The notes beneath the pieces were generated by a model, which saw nothing but the letters and a program-made list of their open reading frames with translations, searched no databases and was not told where the DNA came from. DNA of 43,987 bases from a virus, in IMG/VR virus record IMGVR_UViG_3300036781_000043, positions 1 through 43,987 of that record. One strand, written 5' to 3'. This document shows, one piece after another, positions 39,339-43,987 of this stretch. The position numbers were made by a program, and so were the translations under genes. The stretch's first letter is position 1. Each line of letters begins with the position of its first letter.

Positions 39339-40024
39339 ACTTCCCGGAAATACTGGCGGCCGCGCGGCGGTCGTCTGCTGCCTACATCGACGATACCAAT
39401 TCGGTGATGGCAGCGTTCCAGCAACTTGGATATGAATTTCGTGGCCAGTATCAGGATGGCTCTCACCAGGCTGTCTTGTCCCGCATGGATGACCAGACAT
39501 ATCTTTCAATATCTGGGACCCGTTTCGGCAGGAAGATCGGGGATCTTCTGGATGATCTTGATACGAAGCCTTTCAATATCGGTGAGGGTGCTCTTGTTGC
39601 GCTCGGTGCGTATAGTGGCTTGGATGACATGTTCAATTGGGCGAAGGTTATGTGCCCTGTTGGGACAGTTTTTACGATTGACGGTCATTCACTCGGAGGG
39701 GGCCGTGCTCTGTTTTCCCCGCTGTTTCTGCCAGAATCGCAGATCGGTGATGTCTACGCGTTCGAATCTCCGAAGTTTGCGAATGCTGTTTACTGGCAAA
39801 AGCATCCGCTCGACTCAGCGGTCCATACCGTAAATGGTTCCGATATATTTTACGGATATCCTTTCGTTGGCTCGCAGTGGGTTCATCCTGCACGCGATGT
39901 GATATGGCTGAAGGACTCAGGCTTCGAGGTGATTCAACCGGTGGACTGGCCGCGCGGGTTGAGCGTGGCCGATCACGGAATTGACAAGGTGATCGCCCGG
40001 TTAAGAGCGATCACCGAAACTTAA
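39335..40024 (+). CDS. Class 3 lipase-like alpha/beta hydrolase (229 aa)
   Basis: The ATG at 39335 overlaps the lipoprotein stop. GHSLGGGRA gives the nucleophile Ser119. VYAFESPKFAN (140-150), HTVNGSDIFYGYPF with Asp170, and DHGIDKV with His214 match the order and context of class 3 lipases. ISGTRF (59-64) fits the oxyanion loop. There is no signal peptide. Its place as the last gene of the lysis block suggests hydrolysis of membrane lipids or esters to help release, or a role in resisting host lipids. A lipase-type lysis enzyme is known as LysB in mycobacteriophages but is unexpected here. Confidence 0.7.
   Translation: MNFPEILAAARRSSAAYIDDTNSVMAAFQQLGYEFRGQYQDGSHQAVLSRMDDQTYLSISGTRFGRKIGDLLDDLDTKPFNIGEGALVALGAYSGLDDMFNWAKVMCPVGTVFTIDGHSLGGGRALFSPLFLPESQIGDVYAFESPKFANAVYWQKHPLDSAVHTVNGSDIFYGYPFVGSQWVHPARDVIWLKDSGFEVIQPVDWPRGLSVADHGIDKVIARLRAITET
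39988..40015. terminator. Candidate bidirectional hairpin at convergent gene ends
   Basis: GGTGATCGC (39988-39996) and GCGATCACC (40007-40015) form a perfect 9-bp stem with a 10-base loop, inside the last codons of the lipase gene and just before the converging leftward gene end. No U-tract follows on either strand, so intrinsic termination would be weak. It may serve as a Rho-assisted or attenuating stop, or protect 3' ends. Confidence 0.35.
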
Positions 40025-40260
40025 TCTTCATCGGAAATCGTGGCCTCCTGTGCACGTTTCCGAAGCATTCTCTTTGCTTTCGTCGATGGCGGTCGATGAC
40101 CAAGGTGCCAACGCATACAGATCGCGCAGTGATACGGTCCGCGCCGCTCGCTGTTCGAACCCTTACGGCTTCGGCTGTCTACTGCTTTGGCCTGGTCGTA
40201 GGTTTCGAACGCGACCTTCCCCAGACAACTCATCAGGTGGATCGGGTCGGGGTCTTTCAC
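40021..40260 (-). CDS. Small zinc-ribbon protein (79 aa), last gene of leftward unit
   Basis: I prefer the GTG at 40260, which overlaps the preceding stop as GTGA; an ATG at 40305 would overlap the nuclease gene more deeply. The middle has YHCAICMRWHLGHRP, a C-x-x-C...H-x-x-x-H zinc pattern like host or phage zinc ribbons, and the C-terminal half is basic (STKAKRMLRKRAQEA). It probably binds nucleic acid. Its stop overlaps the end of the lipase gene on the other strand by four bases. Confidence 0.55.
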   Translation of the reverse strand: MKDPDPIHLMSCLGKVAFETYDQAKAVDSRSRKGSNSERRGPYHCAICMRWHLGHRPPSTKAKRMLRKRAQEATISDED

Positions 40261-40886
40261 GGGATCACCTTCGCCTCTATCCGGCGCGTCGATTTCAGAT
40301 AACAATCTATCGTGTCAGGTCGATAGTGAAGTTTTGCCCATGCAGTTCCGTATTTCATTCCTTTCAGAATGCAATATTCTTGCAAAGTAATGGTAACGCC
40401 GCCATGATTCACTACCACCGTATTCCTTCTATTCATTATGTTTTCTTTCTTCGTCACCCAACGAACGTTACCTGGTTCATATCCTTTGTCGTTGTCTTTC
40501 CTGTCCAATTCGTAGCCCTTCGGGCATGGTCCGATGTGATCGAAAAATGCAGTGAAGTCATTCATCCATTCTTCGCATACTGTTATCCCTCTAGCGCCAT
40601 ACCATTTGTATTTATCGCTGTTGGGGTTATGGCAGCGCTGCTTAGCCTCGGACCATGATTTTGATTCTCTGCTTTTGCTCATTCCGTGCGTTCTTCGCAG
40701 GTTCCCTCTGTTCTCATCTCGGAAGCATCCGCAAGAAGTCGAAGACCCTTCGAGCATGTCGTATGCAGAAACTGCTTTCGTTTCTCCACAGTCGCAAACG
40801 CAAATGTATTTGGCGCCGCGACCGCCTAGTGACAGGAGAGTAGTCCATCGACCAAACCTGTTGCCTAATTCGATTCTTCCCTTCAT
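40257..40886 (-). CDS. HNH endonuclease, freestanding homing-type (209 aa)
   Basis: ATGA overlap with the upstream gene and GGAGG before the ATG set the start. A zinc-ribbon-like N-terminus (YICVCDCGETKAVSAYDM, then STSCGCF) is followed by SWSEAKQRCHNPNSDKYKWY and an HNH core with GYELDRKDNDKGYEPGNVRW and KKENIMNRRN. This is the pattern of mobile phage HNH/AP2-like nucleases. It is inserted in the leftward unit between conserved small genes and is not near an intron. Composition is more AT-rich than its neighbours, fitting horizontal acquisition. Confidence 0.75.
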   Translation of the reverse strand: MKGRIELGNRFGRWTTLLSLGGRGAKYICVCDCGETKAVSAYDMLEGSSTSCGCFRDENRGNLRRTHGMSKSRESKSWSEAKQRCHNPNSDKYKWYGARGITVCEEWMNDFTAFFDHIGPCPKGYELDRKDNDKGYEPGNVRWVTKKENIMNRRNTVVVNHGGVTITLQEYCILKGMKYGTAWAKLHYRPDTIDCYLKSTRRIEAKVIP

Positions 40887-41230
40887 ATGTTCTTTGCCTC
40901 CACTCTTTTATTTGCAGATAGCGACCGCCATACGTCAATCTTAAGTTGCGCAGACAGCATCAGCCAGCGCAGCTTTTCTTCCTTCTCGACGGCTGCTGCC
41001 AGCGCATTCAGGAACTCGACATACTCCGGGTCTGCGTAAGCCTGCTTCTCCTGCGAGACAGCAGAACTGTGCCCAGCCTTTTCAGCCTGGATCATCAGCA
41101 GCGCCTTCTTCGACTTCCTGAATTCTTCAAGCTGAACGCGGTCTGCCTTGGCGGCGGCCATGTTCCCGGCCTGATCTCGGATGTAGTTCAGGCATTTGAA
41201 TATTTCGATCTCCGATTCCGAGTCGCTCAT
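40883..41230 (-). CDS. Conserved recombination-block protein (115 aa)
   Basis: ATG at 41230 overlaps the previous stop, with GGGGAAAGGA upstream; an in-frame ATG at 41242 is less likely. The protein is mostly helix with QAEKAGHSSAVSQEKQAYAD, then EFLNALAAAVEKEEKLRWLM and KIDVWRSLSANKR. Proteins with this SSA...YA-x-P...EEKLRW pattern recur near ERF or RecT genes in phages, so a recombination-accessory role is likely. Biochemical function unknown. Confidence 0.6.
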   Translation of the reverse strand: MSDSESEIEIFKCLNYIRDQAGNMAAAKADRVQLEEFRKSKKALLMIQAEKAGHSSAVSQEKQAYADPEYVEFLNALAAAVEKEEKLRWLMLSAQLKIDVWRSLSANKRVEAKNI

Positions 41231-41505
41231 TCCTTTCCCCATGCCAGAATTTTCAGGGCGTCTTTCTGCTCGCGCAGTTCGTCGGCGTTCGCGACCATCG
41301 AAGCAATCATCCCAACAAGCATTTCTACGTGGGCGATATGGTTGTGCCGATTCACTTCGTCCTGTAGAACGTGCCGAAGTCCGTCGCAGGCCTTCTGCGT
41401 GAGACTTTGAAGCTCCTGCATCGCATCTTTGTAAGCGCCGTTGACGGTCGCATATCTCCCTCTTGCGATTATCAATTCAAGATCGATATCGTCTAAGTTC
41501 ATCAT
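41227..41505 (-). CDS. Hypothetical helical protein (92 aa)
   Basis: Two adjacent ATGs (41505, 41502) overlap the ERF stop; GGAGGC lies upstream. The protein is helical with MMNLDDIDLELIIARGRYAT and IAHVEMLVGMIASMVANADE. It sits in the ERF block, coupled at both ends. No family is recognised. Confidence 0.5.
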   Translation of the reverse strand: MMNLDDIDLELIIARGRYATVNGAYKDAMQELQSLTQKACDGLRHVLQDEVNRHNHIAHVEMLVGMIASMVANADELREQKDALKILAWGKE

Positions 41506-42110
41506 GCCTCCTGGGCGGCTTTAAGGGCCTTCCGGCGCTTGCTGTATTCCCCGGACAACTCAGCCTTCTGAGCGTCCGTGGCGTTCGCCGGCACGCCGCT
41601 TCCGATTCGGAGAAGCGCTTGTTCATCTTCAGCCTCGCGCATGGCAATCTTGATATCTTCCAGCTCGTTTTCGCGGATTCCGGTCGGCTCGGTCTTGGCT
41701 GGCTTCTGGTTTGCCTTGCCAATCGACACCTCATTACCATCGTCATCTGACTGAAACAGGCCCGTCATCGACGCCAGCGAGTAACGCCTAGCGTACGTCA
41801 GGGCCGATCCATGTCCCTGTGCGTCTTGCTTCACGACCGGGATAACGATTTCATCCTCGATCCATTCTCCCGACTCGTGAATCATCCTGGTGACGAGGTG
41901 CAATTTCTCGTCTGAAGATGGCGTTGCGGACTGCATGAAGACAATCCCGGCGTCATTCAGAGCTGGCTTGATTGCCTCGATGACCGACTGAAGGTCAGCG
42001 TACCGGTTCTTCAGGTGCGGATTCATCGCATCTTTCGTTGCGAAAGTGATCGCCTTCTGAGCATTCAACAGGGCCGGCGCGATCTTCGCGATGCTGTCAC
42101 TAGTCTTCAT
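41502..42110 (-). CDS. erf: ERF-family single-strand annealing protein (202 aa)
   Basis: ATG at 42110 has GGAGACGAACTGAT upstream. The N-terminal 130 residues carry the ERF pattern: IAPALLNAQKAITFATKDAM, NRYADLQSVIEAIKPALNDA, then GHGSALTYARRYSLASMTGL with GLFQSDDDGNE. ERF proteins anneal complementary strands during phage recombination and genome circularisation. The C-terminal third is charged and variable, as usual. With NinG in the rightward unit it forms a lambda-like recombination set. Confidence 0.85.
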   Translation of the reverse strand: MKTSDSIAKIAPALLNAQKAITFATKDAMNPHLKNRYADLQSVIEAIKPALNDAGIVFMQSATPSSDEKLHLVTRMIHESGEWIEDEIVIPVVKQDAQGHGSALTYARRYSLASMTGLFQSDDDGNEVSIGKANQKPAKTEPTGIRENELEDIKIAMREAEDEQALLRIGSGVPANATDAQKAELSGEYSKRRKALKAAQEA

Positions 42111-42111
42111 A

Positions 42112-42480
42112 TCAGTTCGTCTCCGTTCCAAAAAGATTAGCTTCGCGCTCGATCCGTTCAAGCCAATCCTGGGCAACAATTTCCGAGTCAGATTCAATGT
42201 ACATGCGAATCAGGGCTCTCGCCATCAATCCGAAAACATGCATGTTTCCAGTCAGAATGTGAGCACGCATTACCGAGGCTGCGCCTTCGTTCACGTACTG
42301 CAAACCCGCCATGATATCCATCGTGTCCATTGCAGCCATACGCTTGACGATCAGTTCCTGAGTCCTCGCAGCGATCAGTTCATCCCGCGATTCATCGGAA
42401 TCAATTGCGGCGTCCATCTTTTCCTTGGCTGCGTCGAAATGGTATTCGGCCATTGCCATTACTTGTTTTTCGTCAATCAT
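42112..42480 (-). CDS. Hypothetical protein upstream of ERF (122 aa)
   Basis: ATG at 42480 overlaps the previous stop and has GGAGGATAAA upstream. The protein is helical and acidic (MAEYHFDAAKEKMDAAIDSD), with a central MAGLQYVNEGAASVMRAHIL, then TGNMHVFGLMARALIRMYIE. It ends one base before the ERF gene. It may be a partner in recombination, but no family is recognised. Confidence 0.55.
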   Translation of the reverse strand: MIDEKQVMAMAEYHFDAAKEKMDAAIDSDESRDELIAARTQELIVKRMAAMDTMDIMAGLQYVNEGAASVMRAHILTGNMHVFGLMARALIRMYIESDSEIVAQDWLERIEREANLFGTETN

Positions 42481-42662
42481 TTTATCCTCCGACCTGTCAA
42501 CGGATTGTAATTCCCCTTCTTCGGCGCGTTCGCCGGGTGAAGAACCCATTTCGTCCCGAGCGCTTCAATCGCCCTCTTGATGCGCTCGGCCGGTTTGTCT
42601 ACGTAATCTCTGACCTCGCTCAAGAAGGCTTTTCGCTGTGCTTCAAATTCGTCTCTCATCAT
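42477..42662 (-). CDS. Hypothetical protein (61 aa)
   Basis: The start overlaps the previous stop; two adjacent ATGs lie at 42662 and 42659. The protein begins MMRDEFEAQRKAFLSEVRDY and ends in a conserved-looking TKWVLHPANAPKKGNYNPLT. Such short proteins are seen next to ERF genes in podophages. Function unknown. Confidence 0.55.
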   Translation of the reverse strand: MMRDEFEAQRKAFLSEVRDYVDKPAERIKRAIEALGTKWVLHPANAPKKGNYNPLTGRRIK

Positions 42663-43456
42663 TCCTCCGCATCTATCATGCGCGAAAATAGGTCATGCGC
42701 AGATGCTTGAAGTTCCTTCACGGTTGGCTCCAACTTCTCCCCCGCAGCATCCCCCGCAGCAGCCCCCGAAGCAGCCCGCGCAGCAGCCCCCGCAGCAGCC
42801 CACGCAGCAGCCCCCGAAGCAGCCCGCGCAGCAGCCCACGCAGCAGCCCCCGCAGCATCCCACGCAGCAGCCCCCGCAGCAGCCCGCGCAGCAGCCCCCG
42901 CAGCAGCCCGCGCAGCAGCCCCCGCAGCAGCCCACGCAGCAGCCCCCGAAGCAGCCCGCGCAGCAGCCCACGCAGCAGCCCCCGCAGCATCCCGCGCAGC
43001 AGCCCCCGCAGCGTGGGAATCGGCACGGGCCGCGTCCAACTTCGGTTGCGCTGAAGCCAACTCGGCCACGCATGTAATCGGTGGCAGGGATTTAAGCGTC
43101 TCGGCGTGGTGCGCGAGACTAGGGTTAAGTGCGAGCCACGCTGCGCAATTACCGCGTACCAACCAGTCCATCGCCATCCACCCGCGCTTTTGCGCCAGTT
43201 TCGGACCTTTGTTCGTGCCGACCAAGCGAGAGACGTATTGCTTCAGCTGCGCACGCTCGTCATCCGATCGCAAACTGTCGTTCCAAGATATACCGAACGT
43301 GGCGAGCACCGAGTCTACGCAAACTGGATGGTCACTGAAGGCCTCGCCAGCGAACATGCTTACGACCTCAAGCAGGCAGTGCCCTTCATTTGCGCTGTGG
43401 TGCTTACCATAGCTCAACTTAATCACATCCAGATCTTCAATCGTCAGTAGTTTCAT
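42659..43456 (-). CDS. Protein with long Ala-rich tetrapeptide repeats (265 aa)
   Basis: ATG at 43456 follows the previous stop, with GGGGAATCTGA upstream. Residues 1-130 are a globular domain (EDLDVIKLSYGKHHSANEGH, then WMAMDWLVRGNCAAWLALNP). Residues about 148-240 are a tetrapeptide series AAxA with x mostly Trp, Gly or Arg. A long regular helix or coil with Trp on a periodic face would result. The DNA is a 12-bp tandem repeat, so the length can change without frame loss. The C-terminus is EKLEPTVKELQASAHDLF. Function unknown; the N-terminal part resembles small phage proteins sometimes found before such repeats. Confidence 0.6.
   Translation of the reverse strand: MKLLTIEDLDVIKLSYGKHHSANEGHCLLEVVSMFAGEAFSDHPVCVDSVLATFGISWNDSLRSDDERAQLKQYVSRLVGTNKGPKLAQKRGWMAMDWLVRGNCAAWLALNPSLAHHAETLKSLPPITCVAELASAQPKLDAARADSHAAGAAARDAAGAAAWAAARAASGAAAWAAAGAAARAAAGAAARAAAGAAAWDAAGAAAWAAARAASGAAAWAAAGAAARAASGAAAGDAAGEKLEPTVKELQASAHDLFSRMIDAEE
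42741..43013. repeat. 12-bp tandem repeat array (about 22 units)
   Basis: GCAGCAGCCCNC-type units of 12 bases run with few substitutions over about 270 bases. The unit length is a multiple of three, so copy-number changes keep the gene on the minus strand open. The same array is open in other frames (PQQP and SPRS types on the plus strand, GCC and LLRG types on minus); those frames are not considered real genes. Confidence 0.9.
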
Positions 43457-43594
43457 TCAGATTCCCCAAAAAAGTGAAGCTATATCATTGCCGAAAATCG
43501 TCAGCAGGATAACCATACAAAGCGACGCCGAGCAGATAACCGTGTAAATCCCCATCGCGATAATGTCGCGTATGAATGCAGAATCAGTTTCCAT
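43457..43594 (-). CDS. Tiny membrane protein (45 aa)
   Basis: ATG at 43594 has AAGGGGATAGAA upstream and overlaps the previous gene by 11 bases. The product starts METDSAFIRDIIAMG and has a TM segment (YTVICSASLCMVILLTIF). It ends right before the repeat-protein gene. It is one of three tiny single-TM proteins in a row. Function unknown. Confidence 0.5.
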   Translation of the reverse strand: METDSAFIRDIIAMGIYTVICSASLCMVILLTIFGNDIASLFWGI

Positions 43595-43694
43595 TTCTAT
43601 CCCCTTTATATGCGCCATAAACCAGCGCCCAAACTATTGCCGTCGAAGCGAGCCACACAAAAGCTGCCAGAGCCGACCAGAACATCCAGTTCAT
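43584..43694 (-). CDS. Tiny membrane protein (36 aa)
   Basis: ATG at 43694 follows GGCTGGAGGTTCT, a strong ribosome site, and overlaps the previous stop. Residues about 5-26 form a TM segment (FWSALAAFVWLASTAIVWAL), followed by a basic tail (YKGDRNGN). No family is recognised. Confidence 0.5.
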   Translation of the reverse strand: MNWMFWSALAAFVWLASTAIVWALVYGAYKGDRNGN

Positions 43695-43783
43695 AGAACC
43701 TCCAGCCTCGAATAGAACGTCCAGAACAGAGCTGCAAACGAAAGAATCAGGATCACGAGCAGCCACTTCATTTCCGAATCCAT
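43691..43783 (-). CDS. Tiny membrane protein (30 aa)
   Basis: ATG at 43783 overlaps the previous stop as TGATG; GGAGGTCTG lies upstream. MDSEMKW is followed by a TM segment (LLVILILSFAALFWTFY) and ends SRLEVL. It is the first of the three tiny TM proteins. Confidence 0.45.
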   Translation of the reverse strand: MDSEMKWLLVILILSFAALFWTFYSRLEVL

Positions 43784-43923
43784 CACAGACCTCCGAGTTC
43801 GCTGGCCACGCCTTCAGCTATGAGGTTGAGAGCCACTTCTCTGAGAAGATGCTCCGTAAGTGCGCCGGCTCCGCCGTCCGCCAGGCGCTTCAGTTCGATC
43901 AGGTCTTTCGCGAGCGTGCTCAT
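43783..43923 (-). CDS. Hypothetical protein (46 aa), complete copy
   Basis: ATG at 43923 has GGGGATGAAA just upstream, after the stop of the secreted 104-aa protein. MSTLAKDLIELKRLADGGAG leads into a helix (ALTEHLLREVALNLIAEGV). The gene crosses the window junction on the circle, which supports circularity. Function unknown. Confidence 0.55.
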   Translation of the reverse strand: MSTLAKDLIELKRLADGGAGALTEHLLREVALNLIAEGVASELGGL

Positions 43924-43987
43924 TTTTCATCCCCTACTTTGCAAAATATTTTGTCAAAGTGATTCGTGACGGATCGTAATATCGCGT
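43861..43987. repeat. Terminal direct repeat, right copy
   Basis: Identical to 1-127. It contains the 5' part of the 46-aa gene and the last codons of the 104-aa secreted protein gene, so both genes are continuous on a circle of about 43,860 bp. Confidence 0.95.
43934..43987 (-). CDS. 3' part of 104-aa secreted protein gene (complete copy at 74-388)
   Basis: This is the second copy of the C-terminal end of the secreted protein, present only because of the terminal repeat. The stop lies at 43936-43934, equivalent to 76-74. It is not a separate gene. Confidence 0.6.
   Translation of the reverse strand, partial: TRYYDPSRITLTKYFAK

Noticed and set aside
42741-43013. CRISPR array
   Set aside because: Units are 12 bp, contiguous and coding, with no spacers and no cas genes.
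42693-43077. Long open frames of PQQP, SPRS, GCC or LLRG type over the 12-bp array
   Set aside because: A 12-bp tandem repeat without stop codons keeps several frames open by itself. Only the minus-strand frame from 43456 has a globular start, a ribosome site and coupled neighbours.

Overview
The window is a tailed-phage genome of podovirus type, almost certainly a complete circular assembly. Its first 127 bases reappear exactly as its last 127 (43861-43987), so one genome is about 43,860 bp. The structural genes resemble the Bordetella BPP-1 / Burkholderia BcepC6B kind of podophage: a Bbp19-like protein, a Bbp16-like capsid cement protein, a PF12236-type head-tail connector, T7-like tail tubular and internal virion proteins, and a very large last internal protein. 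The host is probably a betaproteobacterium such as Burkholderia, Paraburkholderia or Achromobacter; this is inferred from protein resemblance only. I see no integrase, CI-type repressor, phage RNA polymerase, DNA polymerase, tRNA or reverse transcriptase. The phage therefore relies on host polymerases, and nothing shows that it is temperate.

Two divergent transcription units leave a control region at about 389-537. Each has a sigma70-like promoter carrying a near-identical TTGCC-AT-GCAA element, the likely operators of the small Cro/YdaS-like protein encoded first on the right. The rightward unit (538-40024) comes in blocks. 538-4638 holds early regulation and replication: a Cro-like protein, a lambda-O-like initiator with an iteron and inverted-repeat cluster inside its gene, a lambda-P-like loader, an HTH protein, a C5-methylase-like protein and NinG. 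4631-4862 holds an extended -10 promoter and a highly structured leader or small RNA with a predicted pseudoknot. 4859-8286 holds a DPPH methyltransferase and a mosaic of hypothetical genes built from repeated modules. 8339-20889 holds DNA packaging and head genes (TerS, TerL, connector, small accessory proteins, a glycosyltransferase, a beta-helix protein, scaffold, major capsid protein, cement and staple proteins). 20893-34241 holds the tail tube and internal virion proteins. 34250-37745 holds the tailspike and a secreted tail-fibre-like protein. 37769-40024 holds lysis: membrane proteins, a GH108 endolysin, a holin candidate, a lipoprotein and a class-3-lipase-like enzyme.

The leftward unit starts at 388, crosses the circle junction and ends at 40021. 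In order it encodes a secreted small protein, a cluster of tiny proteins (three of them single-TM), a protein with a long alanine-rich tetrapeptide repeat, several small conserved proteins, an ERF single-strand annealing protein, an HNH endonuclease and a zinc-ribbon protein. ERF with NinG gives a lambda-like recombination system split between the two units.

Genes are packed very tightly. Most junctions are ATGA, GTGA, TTGA or TAATG overlaps, and I used these together with Shine-Dalgarno positions to choose starts. No stretch longer than about 150 bases lacks a gene. The signals I find most novel are the pseudoknotted RNA at 4647-4757, the origin-like repeat cluster at 1047-1124, the lipase in the lysis block, and two tail-fibre-like proteins with Sec signal peptides.
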